48,409 nucleotides of DNA from Hydrogenophilales bacterium (GTDB taxonomy: Bacteria > Pseudomonadota > Gammaproteobacteria > Burkholderiales > Thiobacillaceae): NCBI GenBank assembly GCA_024636775.1, contig JAGXGP010000008.1:1-48409 (forward strand). Reading direction: 5' to 3'. The notes below the pieces were generated by a model, which saw nothing but the letters and a program-made list of their open reading frames with translations, had not been told where the DNA came from and searched no databases. A program made the position numbers and the translations under genes. Shown piece by piece: positions 33,606 to 41,935 of the stretch (position 1 is its first letter; the number at the start of each line of letters is the position of its first letter).

Positions 33606-34145
33606 TGGGTATCCTCATTAACCAGGTAACGGTCAGCAATTCAAGCAAAACAGATTGTTTTCAGACTTTTATCAGACTTTTAGTTAAGTTGTGAAATTGT
33701 ACCCATTGATGAATAGAATTGAGGTTTAGGTGGAGCGCCGTTTGACATCTGATTTTTGATGTCTGAACTGCCTACTCATTCGACGGGTTCGCGCGCCTTA
33801 TATCTCTTGTCCTTTCCTGGAAGAAATTAACTGAATCGCTTGAGTCCACTTGTTTCAAATGGAGGGGCGAAAAGGTAAGGCGGCGCCGAATTTAGAAGGG
33901 CGGAAGCTGGTGCAGTATCAAGCGGAGTGGCTGATACTGCTTCCTCGTCTGGTGTATTTAACACCCGAATATTTTGCCATTATATGTAAATGATTAAATG
34001 TGAAAAGTTAAAGTTTTGTGACAGAATTTTGGATTGTAGATATTAATATTTGTGATGTTTGGTTGAATAAACGAATGGATCGCTTGAATATAACAATCAA
34101 AAATATATACTGTTTATTCTGTTTGTTTTTAATCAAAAATTCACC
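33606..34145. other. AT-rich gene-free region
   Basis: About 540 bases lack a convincing gene. The part from about 33950 to 34140 is strikingly AT-rich compared with the GC-rich flanks and lies just before the histone-like gene, so it probably contains that gene's promoter. The sequence CAGACTTTT occurs twice close together near 33662-33680. No repeat array, tRNA or mobile element was seen. Confidence 0.5.
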
Positions 34146-34661
34146 ATGCCCATTAAAACGCTTAAACCCAAACCCGCAACATCAGCCGCAAATGCAAAAG
34201 GTGCTATCAGCGTCAAGCCCGCTCCCAGGACAAAAGCAGTCAAAGCAGCTGACCCAGTGATGACTAAGCCTGCTAGAAGAAGGGCCGCAACTCCTGCCCA
34301 GGCCGCACCAGTCACAGCCAAGAAAACCGTTGCAACCCGGGTGCCCAGAAAATCGGCCTCGGCTAAGAAGGCTCCAATCGAGCCAGCGCTTGTTGTCCAA
34401 AAGGACAGCAAAAAAGCCAAGCCCGGCAAGGTACGGAAACCCAAGCTGATTCGCGACAGTTTTACCATGCCCGATGTTGAATACGCCGTAATTGCGGCCC
34501 TTAAAAAACGTTGTTTGAATGTGGGCGTGTCGGCGAAGAAAAGCGAGATTCTGCGGGCAGCCGTTGCAAATCTGGCGAGATTGAGTGATCGATCGGTTCT
34601 TGCTGCGCTTCGTCGTCTTGACGTCATCAAGACAGGACGGCCCGCTAAAGGTGGCAAGTAG
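34146..34661 (+). CDS. Histone-H1-like basic protein with conserved C-terminal domain
   Basis: The 171-residue protein has a disordered N-terminal half rich in Lys, Ala and Pro (about 1-98), as in bacterial histone-H1-like proteins. The C-terminal domain (about 99-171) contains LIRDSFTMPDVEYAVIAALKKR and KKSEILRAAVANLARLSD and ends GRPAKGGK. I recognise this domain from uncharacterised betaproteobacterial proteins; the helix pattern could be a ribbon-helix-helix-like DNA-binding unit. A chromatin or nucleoid role is likely. There is no clear Shine-Dalgarno sequence before the ATG. The strongly AT-rich upstream region contrasts with the gene and with the flanks. Confidence 0.78.
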   Translation: MPIKTLKPKPATSAANAKGAISVKPAPRTKAVKAADPVMTKPARRRAATPAQAAPVTAKKTVATRVPRKSASAKKAPIEPALVVQKDSKKAKPGKVRKPKLIRDSFTMPDVEYAVIAALKKRCLNVGVSAKKSEILRAAVANLARLSDRSVLAALRRLDVIKTGRPAKGGK

Positions 34662-35165
34662 TCCAATTGTTGGATTCAGGGACTAAGGAAATATCACTTG
34701 GTTTGATGTAAGGCAATGCGTACGGCCTGGCTGCCGGTGAGTCGATTTGCCTATTGGGTAGGGTGTTAGCTAGCGGGGTGAATCTTCAATTAAGCGATTC
34801 CGAGAGCTGCTCATGGCAGTCGCTTCCCTCGCTTGTTGATAACCAAACTGCTTCATCTTCTTTCCAAACTCGCGGCCATGTCGATACGCACGGGCCGTAA
34901 TCTTAGCAAACGCGTGGTTAGCCTCTTCATCATTCTGCTCGGGATCAGGTACGCGTTTATTCGGCCTTGTCTGTTGGTTATCGTGGCGCGCTAATTCGCA
35001 GCTCGGCTGCGATCTCGACCAGAATTCACGTAAGCATCGCCGTTTGCTATGGTTGATTGCTACATCTTCTTCGGCTTCAACAGCACTTCCATCCTGTCAT
35101 AGATAACGAGCTAACTATGGCGCATCCCTTGCGATATTGATGGGCTCGCACAGTAAGCTGGGGAT
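34662..35165. other. Spacer of about 500 bases with possible gene remnant
   Basis: No gene with a start codon and ribosome site was found between the histone-like gene and ftsX. The only coding-like signal is an open frame on the minus strand (34770-35096), listed separately. Confidence 0.45.
34770..35096 (-). pseudogene. Possible gene remnant: 108-codon open frame without a start codon
   Basis: On the minus strand a frame of 108 sense codons ends in TAG at 34770. It predicts a hydrophilic, charged peptide with a protein-like stretch (PDPEQNDEEANHAFAKITA then YRHGREFGKKMKQFGYQQ). No ATG, GTG or TTG occurs in its first 85 or so codons and a TGA stands just upstream, so it cannot be translated as it is. 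It may be the 3' part of a frameshifted gene, or chance. No family was recognised. Confidence 0.3.
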
Positions 35166-36074
35166 TTAACGCGTCGCTTCAACTTGACCGAGCGTTCGCG
35201 TGACTGAAATCCAGGCACCAAGCCAGCCAGATAGTGTGGTGAGCCCTAACACCAGGGCGATTTCGGTGAACGTCGGCGGCAGTAACTGGAAAGCCGAACC
35301 ATATAAGCCGGCCAGGTTTTCAACGGGTGCGTGCAACATCCAGCCGGCGATTGCCAGCACACCGCCCGCGGCCAGGCCGCCCAGTAGGCCTTGCAAGGCG
35401 CCCAGGTACAGAAAGGGTCGACGAATATAGTGGTTGGTCGCACCGATGAGGCGACTGACGTGGATTTCATCGCGTCGACTCAGCACCTGGGCGCGGATGG
35501 CATTGCCTGAAATGGCAAGCAGCGCTATGGCAAACAGGCCGGCCAGTACCCAAACCCCGGTGTGGCCAATGGCCAGCGCAGCCTGCAGGCGGTCTGCCCA
35601 TTGGCTGTCGAGATGGGTTTCCGTCACGCCGGGCATTTTTTTGAGCTCATCCGAGATGCGTGCCAATGAGACGCGCGAGGTGTCTTCAGGCTGTACCACC
35701 CAGGCATCGGGTAGCGGATTCTGCGTAAGACCGGCCGTTATATCGGAAAGATCCTGGGAGGCGCTCAGTGCGGCCAGGGCCTCGTCCTTGAGAACAAGGC
35801 GTGCATGAGCGATGTCGGTTTGTTTCAGTCGTGCGGCCAGCGCTTGTTTGTGTGCACTTGAGACGTCAGCATCCAGAAAGACGCTGATTTCGGGTTGCGC
35901 GGGCAGGTTGCCAGCCAGTTGGTTGAGGTTGCCAAGAACCAGATAGAGTCCGCTCGGCAGGCTGATGGCCACCCCCATCGCCAGCGCGGTCAGCAGGGTG
36001 GCAACGGGGTGTACAGCCAGCCGCCGTAGCGAGGAGGTGAATGCATGCTTTTGATGCCGCAGCCAGGCGATCAT
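35166..36074 (-). CDS. ftsX: Cell-division protein FtsX
   Basis: The 302-residue membrane protein has four predicted helices (about 23-46, 172-192, 222-247 and 270-291) and a periplasmic loop (about 50-165) between the first two, the FtsX topology. With the ATPase FtsE it forms an ABC-type complex at the division septum that activates peptidoglycan hydrolases through periplasmic regulators. Its start overlaps the end of ftsE by four bases. The order ftsY-ftsE-ftsX is the standard proteobacterial arrangement. Confidence 0.95.
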   Translation of the reverse strand: MIAWLRHQKHAFTSSLRRLAVHPVATLLTALAMGVAISLPSGLYLVLGNLNQLAGNLPAQPEISVFLDADVSSAHKQALAARLKQTDIAHARLVLKDEALAALSASQDLSDITAGLTQNPLPDAWVVQPEDTSRVSLARISDELKKMPGVTETHLDSQWADRLQAALAIGHTGVWVLAGLFAIALLAISGNAIRAQVLSRRDEIHVSRLIGATNHYIRRPFLYLGALQGLLGGLAAGGVLAIAGWMLHAPVENLAGLYGSAFQLLPPTFTEIALVLGLTTLSGWLGAWISVTRTLGQVEATR

Positions 36075-36733
36075 GCGGCCAGCTCCTCGACCTTGCCGTG
36101 ATCCAGTTGCAGAATGCGGCCGCCCAGTGCGGAAATGGCGCGGTCATCGTGGGTGGCGATAAGGAGCGTCGTACCGACCCGATGAAAGTCGCGGAACATG
36201 GACATGATATCTGCGGCATAGCCGGCATCGAGATTGCCGGTGGGTTCATCGGCCAGCAACAGGGCAGGGCGACCCACCAGTGCGCGGGCAATGCATAGGC
36301 GTTGCTGCTCGCCGCCCGAAAGACTGATCGGATTGGCTTTTTCACGATTCAGCAAGCCGACTTTGTCGATGACAGCGCGTGCGCGCTTCAGGGATTCGCG
36401 GCGGTCCAGCCCGGCGATGTCGAGCGGCAATACGACGTTTTCAATCGCGCTACGGTCGAATAGCAGTTTGTGATCCTGGAACACCAGACCGATGTTGCGG
36501 CGCAGATAGGGCACCGCCCGGCTAGACAGGCGACTGATGTTCTGGCCGCTAACGGTCAGGGAACCGCTGGTGGGGCGTTCGATTGCGGCGATCAGCTTTA
36601 ACAGCGTGCTTTTGCCGGCGCCGGAATGGCCGGTCAGGAAAACCAGCTCGCCCTGCTCGATGATCAGGTTGACACCAGACAGGGCCTCGTGCCCGCCGGG
36701 GTAGCGCTTGGTGACTTGGCTGAAATGGATCAT
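36071..36733 (-). CDS. ftsE: Cell-division ATP-binding protein FtsE
   Basis: The 220-residue ABC ATPase has Walker A GHSGAGKS (35-42), the signature LSGGEQQR (138-145), Walker B LLLADEP (about 158-164) and the H-loop histidine in ATHDDRA. It drives FtsX at the septum. It starts three bases after the ftsY stop and overlaps ftsX, so the three genes form one operon. Confidence 0.97.
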   Translation of the reverse strand: MIHFSQVTKRYPGGHEALSGVNLIIEQGELVFLTGHSGAGKSTLLKLIAAIERPTSGSLTVSGQNISRLSSRAVPYLRRNIGLVFQDHKLLFDRSAIENVVLPLDIAGLDRRESLKRARAVIDKVGLLNREKANPISLSGGEQQRLCIARALVGRPALLLADEPTGNLDAGYAADIMSMFRDFHRVGTTLLIATHDDRAISALGGRILQLDHGKVEELAA

Positions 36734-36736
36734 GCG

Positions 36737-37801
36737 CTAGGCAGCCTCAAACTGAAAAATGGCGTCGACGAATTCGCTGGCATCAAAGGGTCGCAGGTCA
36801 TCGACGCCTTCCCCTACGCCGATGTAGCGAACCGGGATGGGACGAGCGGGCGCTGACCGGGCCTGGGCGATGGCCGCAATCGCCCCACCTTTGGCGGTGC
36901 CGTCGAGCTTGGTCAATACCAGGCCAGTCACCCCCAGCGCATCATCGAAGGACTTGACCTGCGCGACGGCATTCTGGCCGGTGTTGGCATCCAGCACCAG
37001 GAGAACCTCGTGCGGCGCACCGGGGGCAGCCTTTTCGATGACGCGCTTCACCTTTTTGATTTCTTCCATCAGGTTGAGCTGCGTCGGCAGGCGACCGGCG
37101 GTGTCGGCCAGTACCACGTCAATGCCGCGTGCGCGCGCAGCCTGGATGGCATCGAAAATCACGGCGGCGGAGTCGCCCTTTTCCTGGCTCACCACGGTGA
37201 CATTGTTGCGTTCGCCCCAGACCTGTAACTGCTCACGGGCGGCAGCGCGAAAGGTGTCGCCCGCTGCCAGCAGAACCGACAAACCCTGCGCCTGGTACAG
37301 CTTGGCGAGTTTGCCGATGGTGGTGGTTTTGCCGGCGCCGTTGACGCCAGCCAGCATCAGGATGAAAGGTTTATGCGAGGTGACGTCGAGCGGCGCCTGC
37401 AACGGAGAAAGCATGGCAACCAGCGCCTGCTTCAGGGCGACTTGCAGGTCGACCGCTTCAGTCAGGCCTTCGCGCCGAACTTTTTTCTGCAGGGTGTCGA
37501 GCAGTATCTGGGTGGCGTCGACGCCGATGTCGGCGGTGATGAGGATGGTTTCGAGTTCATCGAACAACTCGGCGTCGATCTTGCGGCCGACGCCGAACAG
37601 GCTGAAAAACTGGCCGCCCAGACGGCCGCGGGTTTTAGCGAGCCCCTGCTTCAGCCGTTGTGCCCAACCCGGTCGAGCCACCGTGGCGTCAACATTGGCT
37701 GGCTCATCTGGCGGAAGCGGCGCATGCGGTTTAACCGCCGGCAGCGCGGGTGCGGGCAGGTCTGGTTCGGGGGCGGGTTTGGACTTGAAGAAACTAAACA
37801 C
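36737..37801 (-). CDS. ftsY: Signal recognition particle receptor FtsY
   Basis: The 354-residue SRP GTPase has a proline-rich N-terminal segment (about 8-45), the NG domain with P-loop GVNGAGKTT (152-160), DTAGRLPTQ and TKLDGTAKGG. FtsY receives ribosomes bound to SRP at the inner membrane for co-translational insertion. The N-terminal acidic A domain is shorter than in E. coli, as is usual in betaproteobacteria. It starts at a GTG without a good ribosome site. It is divergent from the M16 peptidase operon. Confidence 0.97.
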   Translation of the reverse strand: MFSFFKSKPAPEPDLPAPALPAVKPHAPLPPDEPANVDATVARPGWAQRLKQGLAKTRGRLGGQFFSLFGVGRKIDAELFDELETILITADIGVDATQILLDTLQKKVRREGLTEAVDLQVALKQALVAMLSPLQAPLDVTSHKPFILMLAGVNGAGKTTTIGKLAKLYQAQGLSVLLAAGDTFRAAAREQLQVWGERNNVTVVSQEKGDSAAVIFDAIQAARARGIDVVLADTAGRLPTQLNLMEEIKKVKRVIEKAAPGAPHEVLLVLDANTGQNAVAQVKSFDDALGVTGLVLTKLDGTAKGGAIAAIAQARSAPARPIPVRYIGVGEGVDDLRPFDASEFVDAIFQFEAA

Positions 37802-37929
37802 GGATAAAGGCGGTCAGCACTGCTGTTTGACGGACGCTGTATCTTATCATTCAGGCAGTCGACTCCACACGGGTTTCAGCACGGCGTGGATTGATGTCAG
37901 CGAGGGCGCACATTATGAGGAGTGACAAC

Positions 37930-39288
37930 ATGCAGGGCATGTGGGGATTGGTATTGGCGTTTGCGGTAGCCGGCGCACAGGCGGCGGTGACCGATGTGAC
38001 GCTGGACAACGGCTTGCGGGTGATTGTGCAGGAAGATCATCGCGCACCGGTGATGGTGTCGCAGGTGTGGTATCGGGCGGGGTCGGTTGATGAATTCAAC
38101 GGCACCACCGGCGTGGCCCACGTGCTTGAACACATGATGTTCAAGGGAACCAAAGAAGTGCCGCCGGGAGAGTTCTCCAAGCGCATTGCCGCGGCCGGTG
38201 GGCGCGAGAACGCGTTTACCAGCCGCGATCACACGGCGTATTTTCAGCAGATGCAGAAAGACCGGCTCGAGTTGGCCCTGCAGTTGGAAGCCGACCGCAT
38301 GACCAATCTCATCATCAGCGATGAACTGTTCGCCAAAGAAATCCAGGTGGTGATGGAGGAGCGGCGCTTGCGCACCGACGATCAGGCGCAGTCGATCGCG
38401 TATGAGCGCTTGATGGCAACCGCGTATCAGGCGCACCCGTACCGCCGCCCCATCATCGGCTGGATGGACGACTTGCAGAACATGACTGGGCAGGATGCGC
38501 GGGATTGGTATAACCGCTGGTACACCCCCAACAACGCCACGCTGGTGGTGGCGGGTGACGTCAAGGCCGACGAAGTCATTGCATTGGCCAAGAAATATTT
38601 TGGCCCGCTGCCCGCGCGTGCGCTGCCCGACCGCAAGCCGCAAGTTGAGCCGGCGCAAATTGGCAGCAAGCGCATCGTGGTGAAAGCGCCGGCGCAAGTC
38701 CCTTATTTGCTGATGGCCTGGCACGCGCCTTCACTCAAGGATTGGGAAAAAGACACGACGCCTTATGCGCTGCAGATTCTGGCCGGCGTGCTGTCGGGCA
38801 ACGATTCGGCACGTTTGCAAAAAACACTGGTTAAAACGCAGCAGATTGCGGTGAACGCCAGTGCAGGCTACGACGCGGTTTCGCGTGGCCCCGCCCTGTT
38901 CATGGTGGATGCGACGCCGGCGGCAGGCAAATCGGTTGCGGACCTGGAGCAAGCCATACGCAAGGAGCTGGATCGCGTCAAACGTGAAGGTATTAGTGAT
39001 TCGGAACTGGCGCGAGTGAAAGCGCAGGTCATTGCGGGGGAAGTTTACCAGCGCGATTCGCTGTTTTATCAGGCCATGCAGCTGGGGGATTACGTGACCG
39101 CGGGCCTGCCGCCCGCAGCCTTGGCGGGACGTGTCGAGAAATTGCGTGCGGTCACCGCGAAGGAAGTACAAGCCGCTGCGCAGCAATGGTTGAAGGACGA
39201 TCAACTGAGCGTGGCTGAACTTGATCCACAAGTCTTGAAGCCTCAGGCTAAGAACGCGGCCGTGTCAGGAGTGCGTCATGCAAACTAA
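37930..39288 (+). CDS. M16 family zinc metallopeptidase, catalytic partner
   Basis: The 452-residue protein has a signal peptide (about 1-18) and the inverted zinc motif HVLEH (H64, E67, H68) with the downstream glutamate in VVMEERR (about 143-144). This is the active subunit of a periplasmic M16B peptidase (pitrilysin/processing-peptidase fold). I start at the ATG at 37930 because GAGGAG lies eight bases upstream; longer starts spoil the signal peptide. The next gene, overlapping by 11 bases, is a second M16 protein without the zinc motif. Pairs of this kind usually work as heterodimers. Confidence 0.93.
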   Translation: MQGMWGLVLAFAVAGAQAAVTDVTLDNGLRVIVQEDHRAPVMVSQVWYRAGSVDEFNGTTGVAHVLEHMMFKGTKEVPPGEFSKRIAAAGGRENAFTSRDHTAYFQQMQKDRLELALQLEADRMTNLIISDELFAKEIQVVMEERRLRTDDQAQSIAYERLMATAYQAHPYRRPIIGWMDDLQNMTGQDARDWYNRWYTPNNATLVVAGDVKADEVIALAKKYFGPLPARALPDRKPQVEPAQIGSKRIVVKAPAQVPYLLMAWHAPSLKDWEKDTTPYALQILAGVLSGNDSARLQKTLVKTQQIAVNASAGYDAVSRGPALFMVDATPAAGKSVADLEQAIRKELDRVKREGISDSELARVKAQVIAGEVYQRDSLFYQAMQLGDYVTAGLPPAALAGRVEKLRAVTAKEVQAAAQQWLKDDQLSVAELDPQVLKPQAKNAAVSGVRHAN

Positions 39289-40618
39289 ACAGCTATTTTT
39301 CAAACTTCCATCGCCCGGAATCTTCCTGGTTGCATTGCTATTGTCCTTGCCACAGGTGGCGCAGGCCGCGCTGACTATTCAGCACTGGCAAACGCCGCAG
39401 GGCGCACGCGTGGTGTTTGTCGAAAGCCACGAATTGCCGATGCTGGATGTGGCAGTGGAGTTTCCCGCCGGCAGCGCCCGCGATCCCGCGGGCAAGCCGG
39501 GGCTCGCCCAGTTGACGCATGGCATGCTTGACCAGGGAGCAGGCGGGCTGTCGGACACCGCGATTGCGTATGGCCTCGCCGATGTAGGCGCCGTGTTGTC
39601 GGGACGTCTGGATCGTGACCGCGGCGGTGTTACGCTGCGCACCTTGTCCTCGACCCCGGAAAAGGACAAGGCGCTGGCAATGCTTGCGCGCGTGTTGCAG
39701 CAGCCCGATTTTCCGGGTGCGGTCGTCACGCGCGAAAAGAAGCGTCTGATTGCGGGCATCCGTGAAGCCGAAGCCGATCCCGGTAACGTTGCCAGCAAGG
39801 CGTTTTATCGTGCGTTGTACGGTACACATGCTTATGCCCACGATGAGGCGGGCGAGATCAACTCGATTGAAAAGCTGACGCGCGGTGATTTGCAGGCCTT
39901 TTACCGCAGCCACTACAGCGCCCCCAATGCAGTGATTGCATTGATGGGTGACATCACGCGGGCCGAGGCCGAAGCCATTGCAAATCACCTGGCAGCAGGG
40001 TTGTCCCAGGTGCCGGCGCTGCCGGCACTGCCTAAGCCAGCGCAGGCAGCCGCTTCAGACACTCGCATTGCGTACCCCTCTACACAAAGTCATGTGTTGA
40101 TGGGTGTAGTGGGGGTGTCGCGCAACGATCCCGATTACTTCTCGCTGTATGTCGGCAACTATGTGCTGGGCGGCGGCGGCTTCGATTCGCAGTTGATGCG
40201 CGAGGTGCGCGACAAGCGAGGCTATGCTTACAGTGCATACAGTTATTTTCTGCCACTGGGCGAAGCCGGACCGTTTCAGCTTGGCTTGCAGACCAAGCTT
40301 GCGCAGACCGACGATGCCTTGAAGGTAGCGCAATCCACCCTGCGGGATTTCATCGCCAAAGGCCCGAGCGAAGCTGAACTCACCCAGGCCAAGTCCAATC
40401 TCACTGGCGGGTTTCCGCTGCGGATCGACAGCAACAAGAAAATACTCGAATACCTGTCGGTGATCGGCTTTTATCGCTTGCCGCTGGATTATCTGGACAC
40501 CTGGGTTGATCAGGTTAACGCGGTGGATGTAGCAGCGGTGAAGCAAGCGTTTGCCCGACGGATTAACCCCAACAAGCTGGTGACCGTGGTCGTGGGAGGA
40601 TCAGCGAGTGCTCGCTAA
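39278..40618 (+). CDS. M16 family peptidase-like protein, non-catalytic partner
   Basis: The 446-residue protein has a signal peptide (about 1-30, ending QVAQA) and the M16 fold. The zinc motif is lost: the corresponding position reads LAQLTHGMLDQGAGG. The C-terminal half keeps a substrate-binding-type segment (GGGGFDSQLMREVRDKRGYAYSA). It should pair with the preceding catalytic protein as the alpha/beta subunits of mitochondrial processing peptidase do. It overlaps rsmD by 11 bases. Confidence 0.92.
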   Translation: MQTKQLFFKLPSPGIFLVALLLSLPQVAQAALTIQHWQTPQGARVVFVESHELPMLDVAVEFPAGSARDPAGKPGLAQLTHGMLDQGAGGLSDTAIAYGLADVGAVLSGRLDRDRGGVTLRTLSSTPEKDKALAMLARVLQQPDFPGAVVTREKKRLIAGIREAEADPGNVASKAFYRALYGTHAYAHDEAGEINSIEKLTRGDLQAFYRSHYSAPNAVIALMGDITRAEAEAIANHLAAGLSQVPALPALPKPAQAAASDTRIAYPSTQSHVLMGVVGVSRNDPDYFSLYVGNYVLGGGGFDSQLMREVRDKRGYAYSAYSYFLPLGEAGPFQLGLQTKLAQTDDALKVAQSTLRDFIAKGPSEAELTQAKSNLTGGFPLRIDSNKKILEYLSVIGFYRLPLDYLDTWVDQVNAVDVAAVKQAFARRINPNKLVTVVVGGSASAR

Positions 40619-41183
40619 GCAGGCCGCGCCACAACGCGCGCACGGCGTCGCCAACCGCGTCCGCATCATTGGCGGCCAGTTCCGTCGCCGGCTGCTGGAT
40701 TTTCCCGGTGGCACCGGCTTGCGCCCGACCCCCGACAGTGTGCGCGAAACCTTGTTCAACTGGCTCGGGCAGGATCTACCGGGCTGGACCTGCCTCGATC
40801 TGTTTGCCGGCAGCGGGGCATTGGGTTTTGAAGCGGCCTCGCGTGTCGCAGAACGGGTCATCATGATCGAACGCGATGCCAAGGCAATCGGGGCCCTGGA
40901 AAAAAACCGCACCCTGCTGGGTGCCTCGGCGATCACCATTTTGCGGGCCGATGCGCTGGCCTGGCTGGCGAATAATCGCGAAACATTCGATCTGGTTTTT
41001 CTCGACCCGCCTTTTGACAGCGGTCTGGCTGCGACCGTCTTGGCCAGCCTTGCGCCACATCTCAAGTCCGGAGGTCAGGTTTACGTGGAGCAAGGATCAA
41101 CAGTGTCAGCGCCGCCGGGGTTTATCATTCACCGCAGCGGGCGCGCTGGGCGCTCGCATTTTGCGCTGCTCATCAAGGAGTAA
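40608..41183 (+). CDS. rsmD: 16S rRNA (guanine966-N2)-methyltransferase
   Basis: The 191-residue Rossmann methyltransferase has an [15 protein letters not shown] opening, [15 protein letters not shown], the SAM-binding [16 protein letters not shown] and the catalytic LDPPFDSG, all typical of RsmD. It methylates G966 of 16S rRNA in the 30S subunit. The GTG at 40608 has GGAGGA upstream. The coaD gene follows after two bases, a conserved pairing. Confidence 0.95.
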   Translation: MLAKQAAPQRAHGVANRVRIIGGQFRRRLLDFPGGTGLRPTPDSVRETLFNWLGQDLPGWTCLDLFAGSGALGFEAASRVAERVIMIERDAKAIGALEKNRTLLGASAITILRADALAWLANNRETFDLVFLDPPFDSGLAATVLASLAPHLKSGGQVYVEQGSTVSAPPGFIIHRSGRAGRSHFALLIKE

Positions 41184-41185
41184 GA

Positions 41186-41668
41186 ATGCTGACCGCTGTA
41201 TACCCAGGCACATTTGACCCTATTACGCGTGGCCACGAAGATCTGGTGCGGCGCGCAGTGCGGTTGTTCGACCATGTTGTTGTTGCGGTAGCCGAATCGC
41301 GCAACAAAGGCGCCTTTTTCAGCATGGAGGAGCGCGTGGAGATGACGCGCGAGGTGCTGGCTGATGTACCGAAGGTTCGGGTGGAAGGCTTCTCCAGTCT
41401 GTTGATAGATTTCGTTGCCGAGCAGGGGGCCATTGCGGTTTTACGGGGTTTGCGGGCAGCGTCAGATTTTGAGTACGAATTCCAGTTGGCAGGGATGAAC
41501 CGCAACCTCAAGCCTGACATTGAAACACTGTTCCTGACACCGTCGGATCAGTACATGTTCATCTCCGCCAGCATGATTCGCGAGATAGCGCAGTTGGGGG
41601 GAGACGTGTCGCCCTTTGTCCACCCATTGGTGGCGAAGCGATTAAGTGAGAAAATAAGAAAAAACTGA
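41186..41668 (+). CDS. coaD: Phosphopantetheine adenylyltransferase
   Basis: The 160-residue nucleotidyltransferase has the [19 protein letters not shown] opening with the TxGH motif, the [20 protein letters not shown] segment and the [22 protein letters not shown] ending (an ISSTxxR variant). It transfers AMP to 4'-phosphopantetheine, the fourth step of coenzyme A synthesis. Normal length. Confidence 0.97.
   Translation: MLTAVYPGTFDPITRGHEDLVRRAVRLFDHVVVAVAESRNKGAFFSMEERVEMTREVLADVPKVRVEGFSSLLIDFVAEQGAIAVLRGLRAASDFEYEFQLAGMNRNLKPDIETLFLTPSDQYMFISASMIREIAQLGGDVSPFVHPLVAKRLSEKIRKN

Positions 41669-41935
<267 letters not shown>

Noticed and set aside
34018-34260. An 80-codon frame overlapping the histone-like gene
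   Set aside because: It runs through the AT-rich leader in another frame and has no ribosome site; the histone-like frame has a recognisable conserved domain.
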